In this document: piece after piece, positions 9,480 to 18,110 of the stretch
Layout of the letters: each line of letters begins with the position of its first letter
Numbering within the stretch: position 1 is the stretch's first letter
Assembly: GCA_049323655.1 (NCBI GenBank)
Contig: JBMONO010000038.1
Location: forward strand, 108,867-172,866
From: DB1 sp049323655
Lineage (GTDB): Bacteria > Desulfobacterota > Desulfobulbia > Desulfobulbales > SURF-16
DNA: 64,000 nucleotides
Reading direction: 5' to 3'
Translations under genes and position numbers: made by a program
The notes under the pieces: model-generated
Told to the model about the DNA's origin: nothing
Database searches by the model: none
Seen by the model: the letters and a program-made list of their open reading frames with translations, nothing else

Positions 9480-11066
9480 TTATGCCGCCTTTCCGGCCCT
9501 TTGTAATTCATGCCTCGCCTGCTGCCGATCATCAAAGTCAAGTCTCCGGTTACCGATGATCTGGTAGCACTCATGACCCTTGCCGCTGATCAGCACCACA
9601 TCGCCCGGAGCTGCTCCACGGACGGCGACGCGAATCGCCTCTGCCCTGTCCTCGATGACATCGTAACCCCGGCGATTGCGTTCAAGCATGAGTTGTGCCG
9701 CTGCAATCCGTTCGCCACCGTTTTCCACCACTCCCTCGGCAATTTCAGCAAGAATTTTCCCCGGCTCCTCGCTGCGCGGATTATCAGAGGTGACGACCAC
9801 GACATCAGCCAGCCGAATGGCAACACCCCCCATCAGTGGCCGTTTGCCCCGATCCCGGTCGCCGCCGCAGCCGAAAACGACAATAAGCCGTTTTGGTTTC
9901 AGTTGCCGCAGAGTAACCAGTACCTTTTCCAGCGCATCCGGGGTGTGAGCGTAATCAACAAACACCGCTGCCTGCGGCAGTTTCTCCACCTCTTCCGTCC
10001 GACCGACGACCCTCTCCAGCCGGCCCGGTGCGCCCTGACAGCTGGCAACCGCCTGCCTTATTGTTTCAGGGGCAATGGCCAAGGCCAGAGCACATCCGAC
10101 GACGCCGAGGATATTGCGAAGATTGAATTCCCCCACCAGCGGACTCGTCAGCACCATCCTGCCGCCAGGACCACGCACCTCGGCGCTGATCCCCCGCAGA
10201 TCAAATTGAAAACGGTCGGCGCAGACGTCACCGGCGCCGATGCCGCAGGAGAGGCAGTGCCGGCCCTGCCCGTGCAGCAGTTCGATGAGCCGTCCGCTCC
10301 AGCCGGACAATTGATCCGTGCTCCCTCGGCCCGCATCAAGCACCACCACTGCCCGGCCGTCCGGTTTCAGGTAATCGGCAAAGAGTCTTGTCTTGGCCAG
10401 GAAATAGCTCTCCATGCTACCGTGGAAATCGAGATGATCACGGCTGATATTGGTGAAAAGCGCCACATCAAATTGCAGACCGTTTATCCGCTCCTGGACC
10501 AGGGCATGGGAGGAAACTTCCATCACGACATGGGTGACGCCGGCCTCCGCCATCCGCCAGAGAATCTTCTGCAGTTCCACCGGACGCGGGGTTGTGAGCG
10601 CGGCGGGAATATCCTGACCGGCAAAACGCACGGCCACCGTACCGATGACCCCGGGCTCACCCCCTCCGGCCCGGATGATTGATTCGAGCAGATAGCTACT
10701 GGTGGTCTTGCCGTTGGTGCCGGTGATGCCGATCATTCGCATTCGACCTCCAGGAAAACCATACAGCGCCGCAGCGAGAAGGCCGAGCGTCCGGCCGGTG
10801 TCCGCGACCCGAATAACCGGCACCGGCCATTGTCCGCCGGCATCATCCCGCACCAGCACCGCGGCACAGCCGTTTGCCACCGCCTGGCCGATAAAGTCAT
10901 GCCCGTCCACCCGGGTACCCGGCACGGCAACAAAGAGCATACCGGCCGTGGCGACACGGGAATCCTCAGTGATCCCACTCACCACGACCTGCTCGGCTCC
11001 AGGCGGGCAGCGGAGTCCGGCGAACCGACACAAAACGCCCAGCTCCATATTCGGTGGAATCGTCAT
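9480..11066 (-). CDS. murE: UDP-MurNAc-L-Ala-D-Glu--2,6-diaminopimelate ligase MurE
   Basis: Adds the third stem-peptide residue. The P-loop GITGTNGKTT is near residue 115, and the C-terminal DNPR motif (in TSDNPRSEEP) is that of meso-diaminopimelate-specific MurE, so the wall is probably the usual Gram-negative type. Start: the ATG at 11066 follows AGAGGTGA with good spacing; a GTG three codons earlier (11075) overlaps the ftsI-like stop as GTGA. Close coupling to the upstream gene is therefore likely. Confidence 0.95.
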   Translation of the reverse strand: MTIPPNMELGVLCRFAGLRCPPGAEQVVVSGITEDSRVATAGMLFVAVPGTRVDGHDFIGQAVANGCAAVLVRDDAGGQWPVPVIRVADTGRTLGLLAAALYGFPGGRMRMIGITGTNGKTTSSYLLESIIRAGGGEPGVIGTVAVRFAGQDIPAALTTPRPVELQKILWRMAEAGVTHVVMEVSSHALVQERINGLQFDVALFTNISRDHLDFHGSMESYFLAKTRLFADYLKPDGRAVVVLDAGRGSTDQLSGWSGRLIELLHGQGRHCLSCGIGAGDVCADRFQFDLRGISAEVRGPGGRMVLTSPLVGEFNLRNILGVVGCALALAIAPETIRQAVASCQGAPGRLERVVGRTEEVEKLPQAAVFVDYAHTPDALEKVLVTLRQLKPKRLIVVFGCGGDRDRGKRPLMGGVAIRLADVVVVTSDNPRSEEPGKILAEIAEGVVENGGERIAAAQLMLERNRRGYDVIEDRAEAIRVAVRGAAPGDVVLISGKGHECYQIIGNRRLDFDDRQQARHELQRAGKAA

Positions 11067-11071
11067 CGCTC

Positions 11072-13093
11072 TCACCTCTGTTCCGCCTGCAACACGACAA
11101 CGCCGCCGGCCCTTACCCGATCGCCGACAGCAGGGTGTTGACGGATAACGACACCCGATCCCTTGACCACCACCTTGACATCGAAACGCTCCAGCTCCTG
11201 CATAGCCTTGCGCAGGCTCAACCCCTTGAGATCAATCATGACGTCTTTTGCCGCGACCTCTCCCTTTTCCTCGGCGCCGATCTGCTCGCCCTGTCGCAGC
11301 CACTGGTGAAACAGCGTCTCCCTCGACGTCTTCAGGGTCGTTGCCCGTCGATCAGCCTTCCTGTCATAAAACTGCAGGGCATTTTGCAGCAGCAGGGTCG
11401 CATGCTGCCGGAAAGGCGATCCGCGGTCAATCGCCACCCGGGCATTGTCGGCAAGCAGCAACAAAACGAGTTTCGGCGCCGCAGCCGGCGCCGCGGCCAG
11501 CACCACCGCGTCACAACGAAAACTTTTGCGCACCATCTGATCAATGGCAACCGTTTCCCCTCCGGCTGCGGCCGCCACCTCGACATTTATCACCGCCCCA
11601 TCAGCACCATCACCCACCTCAGCTCCCAGGGACACCGTCGCCGGCGCCACAGATGGATAAGGCGAGAGCGTCTCAGCGCTCAATACCGACGCATCCGCTG
11701 GCATGGCATTGCGCAAATAGCGGACAAGGGCGCCACTGGCCTGGGCACTGATCAGCGTGTCATCCACCGGGGCAGCCGGGGCCGCTCTTTCCCCTTTATC
11801 GGCGATCAGGGGGGCCTTGCGAAAATGAGGGGCGACCCTTCTCCCGCCATTCACCATTGCCGCGAACCGGCTGAGCAGCGCCAAGCCACTCTGCTCGCCG
11901 ACAGCGATATCGGGCAGATCGAGACTGTAGCCGCCCGACCCGTCAAAGTAGTCATCGAAATCATGGAGATTTTCCACCACCTCCTCGGGCAGGGCAGCAG
12001 CCAGCCACTCGGAGAGAAAATTGCCGTCCTCGAGCTCGACCCATTCCGGTTTATCCGGACCACCAGCGGCCATTTTCATTTTTCGGGGCTTCAATCGTTT
12101 GATTGTCACCACCTTCTTCGTCGTCGGTTCAAGTGGATAGTCTTCCTGCAGGGCCGCGCCGACCTTGAAGAGCAGGGAAAGCGGTCCCGGATCGACAGCA
12201 CCGGTTACCACTTTGTCCGCTGTGCCGATCATTCCATCCAGGGCTTTCATGCCGGTAAAGGAAGGAATGCTGCCCCACGCCAGGATCTCACCGGAATCAG
12301 CCTCCATCAGCAATGCCGCGACACCGGAGCGGCTGGCTGCCTCCTCCTCGCCCTTCACCGCATCAAGCAATTCGACCAGTTGCTGGTCGAGCAGCTTCTG
12401 GATGCGAACATCGAGGGACAGCATCAGATCACTGCCTTTCTTTCGTTTTGTGTCGCCGCCGTCGCCATTCCCCTCCTTGCCGGACAGCAATCCGTCATAA
12501 AAAAGTTCGATACCCGACAGACCATGTTCGTCTTTCACCTCGCCGATGATGTGACCCGTTTCCTGCCGATAGGGATAATAGCGTTGTTCCTGTTCATAAA
12601 AATAAACGCCGGAAAGTTTCAGCGCCTGCACCTCGCGCGTCTTTTCCGGTGTTATATACTTCACCAGCCACTTATAGCTGCGCTGGGTTTTCACCTCATT
12701 AAGCACCGACTGTTCATCAAGCTCCAGGGCCTGGGCCAGCTGCGCCACCGTTTTTTCGATGTCATCAAATTCCAGTGGTTTGACATAAATGGAATTCACA
12801 TTAAAACTGATTGCAAGCTCATGGTAATTGCGGTCATAAATACTGCCACGCCGGACATCCTCCTGTATCGGCCGGGTGACGGGTGGGGATGCTGTCTCCT
12901 CGTGCTCCTGCGTTTCCGGAGCGGCCGCATGATCGCTGCCGCGAAACAACAACCACGCGAGCAGCGCCAACACCCCTGCTGCAGCTACCAGTGCCGCAAT
13001 CCTCACCAGTCTTTTTCGCGCCTCATCCTCTCTGCTCTTTTCCCCTCGCTGCGACCACCCCGGATGTCCGGAGCCGCCTCTGCCTTTTTTCAT
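11072..13093 (-). CDS. FtsI/PBP3-like protein lacking all penicillin-binding catalytic motifs
   Basis: It occupies the ftsI position and keeps the class B PBP layout over 673 residues: cytoplasmic tail, one membrane helix (about 31-50), the RRGSIYDRN start of the dimerisation module (81-89), a transpeptidase-like region from about 222, and a C-terminal PASTA domain (about 617-673). The active site is gone. Where PGSTFK is normally found the sequence is DPGPLSLLFK (301-310), so the SxxK serine is Leu. The SxN equivalent reads GNFLSEWLAAAL. No KTG/KSG triad is present before the PASTA domain. The region around GEQSGLALLSRFAAMVNGG still aligns with the usual GQGxSVTxLQ..ANGG stretch. I read this as an intact but non-catalytic PBP paralogue (pseudoenzyme), not a broken gene: the frame is clean and ends in a GTGA overlap with murE. 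Confidence 0.85.
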   Translation of the reverse strand: MKKGRGGSGHPGWSQRGEKSREDEARKRLVRIAALVAAAGVLALLAWLLFRGSDHAAAPETQEHEETASPPVTRPIQEDVRRGSIYDRNYHELAISFNVNSIYVKPLEFDDIEKTVAQLAQALELDEQSVLNEVKTQRSYKWLVKYITPEKTREVQALKLSGVYFYEQEQRYYPYRQETGHIIGEVKDEHGLSGIELFYDGLLSGKEGNGDGGDTKRKKGSDLMLSLDVRIQKLLDQQLVELLDAVKGEEEAASRSGVAALLMEADSGEILAWGSIPSFTGMKALDGMIGTADKVVTGAVDPGPLSLLFKVGAALQEDYPLEPTTKKVVTIKRLKPRKMKMAAGGPDKPEWVELEDGNFLSEWLAAALPEEVVENLHDFDDYFDGSGGYSLDLPDIAVGEQSGLALLSRFAAMVNGGRRVAPHFRKAPLIADKGERAAPAAPVDDTLISAQASGALVRYLRNAMPADASVLSAETLSPYPSVAPATVSLGAEVGDGADGAVINVEVAAAAGGETVAIDQMVRKSFRCDAVVLAAAPAAAPKLVLLLLADNARVAIDRGSPFRQHATLLLQNALQFYDRKADRRATTLKTSRETLFHQWLRQGEQIGAEEKGEVAAKDVMIDLKGLSLRKAMQELERFDVKVVVKGSGVVIRQHPAVGDRVRAGGVVVLQAEQR

Positions 13094-13467
13094 TTACCGG
13101 GCACCAGAACGACCAGGCCACCGCCCAGGTCCGTTTCCTCACCGGGATAAAGCGCCAACCTGCTCTCCGCGATATCCTCGATGCTTTTACGGGAAAAGAG
13201 AAGGTTCTGCTGATCCGCCAGCACCTTGTGGTCCTTTCGCAACTCCTGTTTACGCACCTGGGCTGCGGCCAGATCCCCCAACCCTTTTTTAATGCTCCAG
13301 GAAATCCAGGAGCTGCCGATCAGGGCAAGCAGGGTCGCGATCACAACAACAGCGCCGGAAAGCTTCCAGAACAGCCCGCCGACCGGCAGATCCTGACTGA
13401 CCGTCCTGCGCCGTACTGCACGCTTTCCGCATGCAATCCCATACCTAGAAGAATAGCCGGTTATCAT
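13090..13467 (-). CDS. ftsL: Cell division protein FtsL
   Basis: A 125-residue bitopic protein with one membrane helix (about 35-57) followed by a basic, heptad-like stretch (AQVRKQELRKDHKVLADQQNLL) that suits the FtsL/FtsB coiled coil. The sequence after it (SIEDIAESRLALYPG) matches the FtsL C-terminal pattern. It lies between rsmH and the ftsI-like gene and overlaps the latter by four bases. Sequence conservation in this family is weak, so position carries much of the call. Confidence 0.8.
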   Translation of the reverse strand: MITGYSSRYGIACGKRAVRRRTVSQDLPVGGLFWKLSGAVVVIATLLALIGSSWISWSIKKGLGDLAAAQVRKQELRKDHKVLADQQNLLFSRKSIEDIAESRLALYPGEETDLGGGLVVLVPGK

Positions 13468-13600
13468 TTCCTTCCTCCCTTGCCGCTGTCGCAGCCGATG
13501 CCGACGCTCCGTTCCGGACCGAAAACGGGCAACCAGCGATTTTCATGTTACAGACTCATCATTGCCGGACGATTAAGGAATCTCCCCTTCCCGAATCGCT

Positions 13601-14500
13601 TTAGCCCTCCATCGTTTTTTCGGCACAACGCATTCTGGCACTGCGCGCCCGGGGATTGTCCTGCAGTTCCCCTTCCTCGGCAACCACCGGTTTCGCGGTC
13701 ACCGCACGCAGTCCGGGGGTATTGCGAAAGGCATTCTTCACCAGCCGATCCTCCAGGGAATGAAAGGAGATGATACAGATCCGGCCGCCGGGCCGGATAA
13801 TGGCACTGAGGCCGGCGAGTATTTTTTCCAGATTGTCCAGCTCCCTGTTCACCGCGATGCGGAGCGCCTGAAAGACCTTTGTCGCCACATGGATCTTTTT
13901 CGGATGAAAGCGCCGCGGCACCGCCTCCTCGACCAGTTCCACCAGTTGCCGGGTGGTGGTGAACGGCTCGTTCTTGCGCCGGGCAACGATCCGGGCGGCG
14001 ATGCGCCGGGCCTGCCGCTCTTCCCCGTAATAAAAAAAGATGTCAGCCAGCTCGTCTTCCGCTGCCTGATTCAGCAGATCAGCTGCTGTTCCGCGGCAGC
14101 GGGTGTCCATGCGCATATCGAGGGGCTCGCATCCCTGAAAAGAAAACCCCCGGCCGCTGGCATCAAGCTGCAGGGAAGAAAGACCGAGATCAAGGAGCAG
14201 CCCGTCCACCCGGTCCAGCCCCAGGTCAGTCAGCACCGCCGGAATTTCGGCGAAATTGCGGCGGAGGATGGTGATACGATCCGCATAGATCGCCAGATTC
14301 CTTTCCGCCTGCCGGATGGCATCCTCGTCCCAGTCCAGACCGATCACCCGGCCGCCAGGGCTGCTGGCCGCAAGAATCGCTGCACTGTGACCGCCAAGCC
14401 CGAGATTGCCATCCACATAGACCCCGCCATCCCGTGGCGCCAGCCAACGGATGACCGCATCCAGCAGAACCGGCTGATGAAGGGGCTGGTTGGCCTTCAT
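13601..14500 (-). CDS. rsmH: 16S rRNA (cytosine(1402)-N(4))-methyltransferase RsmH (MraW)
   Basis: SAM-dependent enzyme that N4-methylates C1402 in the 16S rRNA decoding centre. The 299-residue length is normal. Motifs include the N-terminal HQPVLL, the SAM loop DGNLGLGGHS, GLDWDEDAI, the DGLLLDLGLSS segment and the C-terminal ISFHSLEDRLVKN. It begins six bases after mraZ. A 133-base gap to ftsL holds no gene that I can see. Confidence 0.96.
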   Translation of the reverse strand: MKANQPLHQPVLLDAVIRWLAPRDGGVYVDGNLGLGGHSAAILAASSPGGRVIGLDWDEDAIRQAERNLAIYADRITILRRNFAEIPAVLTDLGLDRVDGLLLDLGLSSLQLDASGRGFSFQGCEPLDMRMDTRCRGTAADLLNQAAEDELADIFFYYGEERQARRIAARIVARRKNEPFTTTRQLVELVEEAVPRRFHPKKIHVATKVFQALRIAVNRELDNLEKILAGLSAIIRPGGRICIISFHSLEDRLVKNAFRNTPGLRAVTAKPVVAEEGELQDNPRARSARMRCAEKTMEG

Positions 14501-14506
14501 TGGCCG

Positions 14507-14986
14507 CTAAAAGAGGCCAAGATCATGCAGGGTCGCATCAAAGGCGTCGAAATCCTGCGGGGTCATGGCGCTCTCCGCCTCCCAGGTTTCCTTATCCCAG
14601 ATCTCGAAAAAAGGTCCCATGCCGTTCATGACGACATCCTTTTTCAAATTAAGCTGATTGCGGAAGGGCACGGGGAGAAGGATACGGCTGTTTTTGTCGA
14701 TCTGACACTCGAAGGAGCCACCGATCAGGTAGCGGATCATCTTCTGGAACTGGGGATCTTTCTTCTCCTTTTCCAGCAGAGTAGCCTCCATTTTCTCCCA
14801 CTCGGCCAGGGGATAAATCCGCAGACAGGTACGCCAGGGCGGGGTGATGAGCAACCGGTCGTCATAGTCACGCAGCAGCACGTCACGGAAACGCGAGGGC
14901 ACGTTCAGCCTGCCCTTGTCGTCAAGGGTGTGTTCCGATCGACCTCGGAACCGGCTTGGTTGATTTCTGTTCCCTGACTCGCTCAC
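14507..14986 (-). CDS. mraZ: Transcriptional regulator MraZ
   Basis: First gene of the dcw cluster; a DNA-binding protein with two AbrB-like repeats that represses its own operon. The 159 residues contain both copies: TLDDKGRLNVPSRFRD near residue 20 and QIDKNSRILLPVPFRNQL near residue 95. The reading frame begins at a GTG (14986) after AAGG. Candidate MraZ boxes and a promoter are immediately upstream. Confidence 0.93.
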   Translation of the reverse strand: MSESGNRNQPSRFRGRSEHTLDDKGRLNVPSRFRDVLLRDYDDRLLITPPWRTCLRIYPLAEWEKMEATLLEKEKKDPQFQKMIRYLIGGSFECQIDKNSRILLPVPFRNQLNLKKDVVMNGMGPFFEIWDKETWEAESAMTPQDFDAFDATLHDLGLF

Positions 14987-15016
14987 GCCACCTTGCCCCC
15001 TCTACGCCTCTTCTCC

Positions 15017-15030
15017 CCACTTTACACCAC
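15017..15030 (-). promoter_or_regulatory. Candidate MraZ-binding direct repeat
   Basis: Two GTGG boxes on the minus strand (15030-15027 and 15020-15017) start ten bases apart, one helical turn, immediately downstream of the -10 element. MraZ proteins bind short direct repeats with TGGG/GTGG cores upstream of mraZ in other bacteria, so autorepression of the cluster is likely. Confidence 0.45.
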
Positions 15031-15040
15031 AACATGCTCC

Positions 15041-15070
15041 CTTATACGAAGCAAGGAACAACAGTGTCAA
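15041..15070 (-). promoter_or_regulatory. Predicted sigma-70 promoter of the dcw cluster
   Basis: On the minus strand a perfect -35 TTGACA (15070-15065) is separated by 18 bases from a -10 TATAAG (15046-15041). Transcription would start near 15033, about 45-50 bases before the mraZ start codon. No other strong promoter was seen within the cluster. Confidence 0.65.
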
Positions 15071-15259
15071 GAAGAAATATTTCAGGAACCAGGAGACAGC
15101 GCAGGGACAGAAAGAGACCAGCACCCCCTGCTCCCACATCTGGGGGCAATGGCAACCTCATGCCGCAATATATGGGAAGGGAGAAGAAAAGAAAAGGAAA
15201 TCAGGTGATTTTTTTCTTTAAAAAAAAGTGGGTACAAAGTGGAGGAGAAAATAGCCGCC

Positions 15260-15940
15260 TTAGATAATGACGGTCCGCCGAATATAGGTGACGATGTCAT
15301 CGGCACTGTCCAGCACCTGAAAGATATGAAGATCCTCTTCCTTGATGGTGCCGGCGGCAACCAGGGTGGAGCGCATCCACTCCACCAGACCGGACCAGTA
15401 CTGACTGCCGGCCAGGACAATGGGAAAGGGTTTGATGCGTCTGGTCTGAATAAGGGTAATCGCCTCAAAGAGCTCATCCAGGGTGCCGAATCCGCCGGGC
15501 ATGGCGATGAATGCCATGGCGTATTTGATCAGCATCACCTTACGGACAAAAAAGTACTTGAACTCCAGGGGAAGATTGGCATATTTGTTCCCCTCCTGCT
15601 CAAAGGGCAAGGTAATATTGAGGCCGATGGAGAGGGCCCCCACCTCGGCGGCGCCGCGATTGCCCGCCTCCATGATGCCCGGACCGCCGCCGGTCATGAT
15701 GGCATAGCCGCTTTCCGCCAACCGACGACTGACCTCGACGGCAAGCTGATAGTAGGGATCTGTCTCCGGCGTACGGGCTGAACCGAACACCGAGACCACC
15801 GGCCTTTTCACCGCAGCCAGGGTATCGAAGCCGTCAACGAATTCGGACATGATGCGAAAGAGCCGCCAGGAATCACCGGCCTTGAAGTTATCGAGCCAGT
15901 ACTGCTGACTTTCGCTGTTGGCGCCATAGTGTGCCTTCAT
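15260..15940 (-). CDS. LOG family protein (TIGR00730-type Rossmann fold)
   Basis: A 226-residue protein of the LOG (cytokinin-activating) and lysine-decarboxylase-like family, which usually cleaves nucleotide 5'-monophosphates to base plus ribose phosphate. The diagnostic motifs PGGFGTLDE and GGGPGIMEAGNRGA are present. Start at the ATG 15940 (MKAHYG) is preferred because AAGGAG lies eight bases upstream; longer versions would use start codons without a good ribosome site. It starts just inside the end of the TPR gene region. Substrate not predictable. Confidence 0.88.
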   Translation of the reverse strand: MKAHYGANSESQQYWLDNFKAGDSWRLFRIMSEFVDGFDTLAAVKRPVVSVFGSARTPETDPYYQLAVEVSRRLAESGYAIMTGGGPGIMEAGNRGAAEVGALSIGLNITLPFEQEGNKYANLPLEFKYFFVRKVMLIKYAMAFIAMPGGFGTLDELFEAITLIQTRRIKPFPIVLAGSQYWSGLVEWMRSTLVAAGTIKEEDLHIFQVLDSADDIVTYIRRTVII

Positions 15941-15953
15941 TCCCACAACTCCT

Positions 15954-18110
15954 TCATTCGCCGCCACTCCGACCGGCATGATCGTTTCTTTGTTGACTGT
16001 TTGTGCCCGGCTCGACGAGCATTGCTGTCGCCAGTCGGTGTTGCGGATCGCGACGGAGGATTTTCCGGCAGATCTTTTTCGTCTCTGCCTCCTGCCCCGT
16101 CTTCCGGTAAATCCCGGCCAGCAAGACCAGTGGCTCCGTCTTGCGCGGGGCGAGCCGGCAGGCCTTTTCCGCTGCCGCCAGGGCCTCGTCATCATGACCG
16201 GATCGCTCCAGGACCCGGGCAAGCCGGTTCCAGTGCTCCCAGCAGCCCTCCTCCAGGAGGACTGCCTGTTGACACAGCGCGCGCGCGATATCATTGCCCT
16301 GCCCCTCACGACAGTAAAGCTCGCCGAGCAGACTGAGAGCCGTCGCATCCCGCGGATTATGGCGCACCGCCCGTTGCAGGCTGGCCATGGCCGGGCCGTT
16401 TGCTCCAAGCCCCATGTGCGCCTCGCCGAGATAGCGATGCACCGCGCCGTGGCTGACGTCGCGCGACCCCACCGGCCCGATCCGTTCCCCCCTGCTCAGC
16501 ACCCGCACCGCCTCCCCGTATCGCCCCGTCTTGCAGTAGAGCTTGCCAAGTTGCAGCAGCAGATCGAAACTGGTATCATCCACAGCCAGCGCCCTTTCCA
16601 GATACTGGAGGGCCTTCTCCTCCTGCCGACAGGCCAGCCAGGCAAAGCCCAGGTTGAAAAGGGCCATGAAATCGGCAGGGGAGAGATCAAGCACCTGTTG
16701 AAACAGCGGGATGGCCTTTTTATAAAGATTCATCTGGGCGAAACTGACACCGAGACTGTTGTGCAGATTAGGATTGTCCGGGGCAAATTCCAGTCCGAGC
16801 CGGTATTCCCGCACCGCCCGGGCCAGATCTCCTTCGTTGTAATAGATATCGCCACTGATGTTCAGGCTGACGCCGTTGAAAAAAACCAGGGCGCCTGGCC
16901 CAAGAAAACCGGCGTGAATCAATGCCTTACGGCAGTTGAGCGGCAGGTCCGTCTTGCGGAAGCGACCCTGGGGATAGACGGCGGCGCCGATGGAAAAAAC
17001 GAGTTGCCGCGGGGCTCCCCGCTGTTGCAGATCCCGGCACCATCGCTCGGCTTCGGCCGCGTCGCAATCTGCCAGCATAACAAAGGCCTCCTGTTCCCCC
17101 ATTGCCACGTAGGGCCGGTCAAGACACTCCTGCCAAGGCACAGCACCGGACTGACCAGACTGGTCGGCCCGGAGGAGAAGGAGAACACCGCGCTCGACAT
17201 CCCGCCAATGCCGCCGCAGGGCAACAACCACTCGTGAGGCAGGCGGACAGAGGGGATGGGCGGCCTTTTCCTCCGGCCCCTGAAAGGAGCAGAGGGCAAA
17301 CGGCGCCCGTTTGCGGGCAATGGTCAGGGCATCCCACGCCTGCTCCGGCAGACGGTCGGCGGCAACCGGCCCTTTCTCCGGGCCGCCGGCCGCCATGCCG
17401 ATAGCGGCGCGGGGCAGCCCCTCCCTTTTCAGCCAGCGCAAGAGCATTTCCGCCAGTTTGCGGGCCTGCTCTTCCCCTGTTTTTTCCAGCAGGAAGGCAA
17501 AAAGACCGTTACCCAAATGACAGAGGACGCAGAGGTGCCCGATCAGTGAATCGAGAAAGGCGGCGCGGCCGGTGATGTCGGCAAGGGCCTGGGCGGCATC
17601 CCGGGCCCGTGGGGACACATCCAGAAGACAAAAAACAAAGGCAGCCCCTTTATCCCTCTCTTCCGGCGCACAGGCCAGCCCCAACCGTCTTTCCAGATAG
17701 AAACCGCCGGGCAGACCGGTCAACGGATCGAGCAACAGATGCTTGGTACGGGCCATCTGCTCTGAGATTGTTCGACTTTTTCCCAGGAGCACGCCGACAG
17801 AGGCACTGGAAAAGGCGCCCGGCGGACCGGCAAGGATGGCCACCCCGAGCAGCGCCTCGGCGCCGGACCACAGCGGTAGAAACAACGATTCCAACCCATC
17901 GCCGCTCTCCACCACCGGTTGCCGCTCACGATGGACCGCCTCCACCCCGGCCAGCCAGACACGATCCGCTTCGGCGCCGGGGCGACCGGCAACGAAGCGC
18001 ACATCCCGGCAGGGCAGCAGGGCAGCAACAATGTCGGCAAATTCATGGGCAAAGAGGGTGAGATCCCCTTCCGTCACCTCCCGAGGGCGCCACGTAAACG
18101 GAAACGTCAT
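15954..18110 (-). CDS. GAF-like / degenerate GGDEF / TPR protein
   Basis: A 718-residue cytoplasmic protein. The N-terminal 120 residues resemble a GAF-type sensory domain. A diguanylate-cyclase-like region follows (LLDPLTGLPGGFYLERRL at about 125-145), but the GGDEF signature is replaced by LGNGLFAFLL, so cyclase activity is not expected. A second similar unit with FSIGAAVYP follows. From about residue 425 there are at least six TPR repeats (for example DIYYNEGDLARAVREYRLGL and NLHNSLGVSFAQMNLYKKAI). It overlaps selA by four bases. Probably a scaffold or degenerate c-di-GMP receptor; function unknown. Confidence 0.75.
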   Translation of the reverse strand: MTFPFTWRPREVTEGDLTLFAHEFADIVAALLPCRDVRFVAGRPGAEADRVWLAGVEAVHRERQPVVESGDGLESLFLPLWSGAEALLGVAILAGPPGAFSSASVGVLLGKSRTISEQMARTKHLLLDPLTGLPGGFYLERRLGLACAPEERDKGAAFVFCLLDVSPRARDAAQALADITGRAAFLDSLIGHLCVLCHLGNGLFAFLLEKTGEEQARKLAEMLLRWLKREGLPRAAIGMAAGGPEKGPVAADRLPEQAWDALTIARKRAPFALCSFQGPEEKAAHPLCPPASRVVVALRRHWRDVERGVLLLLRADQSGQSGAVPWQECLDRPYVAMGEQEAFVMLADCDAAEAERWCRDLQQRGAPRQLVFSIGAAVYPQGRFRKTDLPLNCRKALIHAGFLGPGALVFFNGVSLNISGDIYYNEGDLARAVREYRLGLEFAPDNPNLHNSLGVSFAQMNLYKKAIPLFQQVLDLSPADFMALFNLGFAWLACRQEEKALQYLERALAVDDTSFDLLLQLGKLYCKTGRYGEAVRVLSRGERIGPVGSRDVSHGAVHRYLGEAHMGLGANGPAMASLQRAVRHNPRDATALSLLGELYCREGQGNDIARALCQQAVLLEEGCWEHWNRLARVLERSGHDDEALAAAEKACRLAPRKTEPLVLLAGIYRKTGQEAETKKICRKILRRDPQHRLATAMLVEPGTNSQQRNDHAGRSGGE

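Noticed and set aside
11054..13150. A 698-codon open frame on the plus strand opposite the ftsI-like gene
   Set aside because: It is the complement shadow of a GC-rich gene; the product shows no domain and the minus-strand frame has clear FtsI layout.
15120..15160. CCCCC/GGGGG hairpin between the LOG gene and mraZ as a terminator
   Set aside because: Only five base pairs with a 12-base loop and no following T run on either strand.
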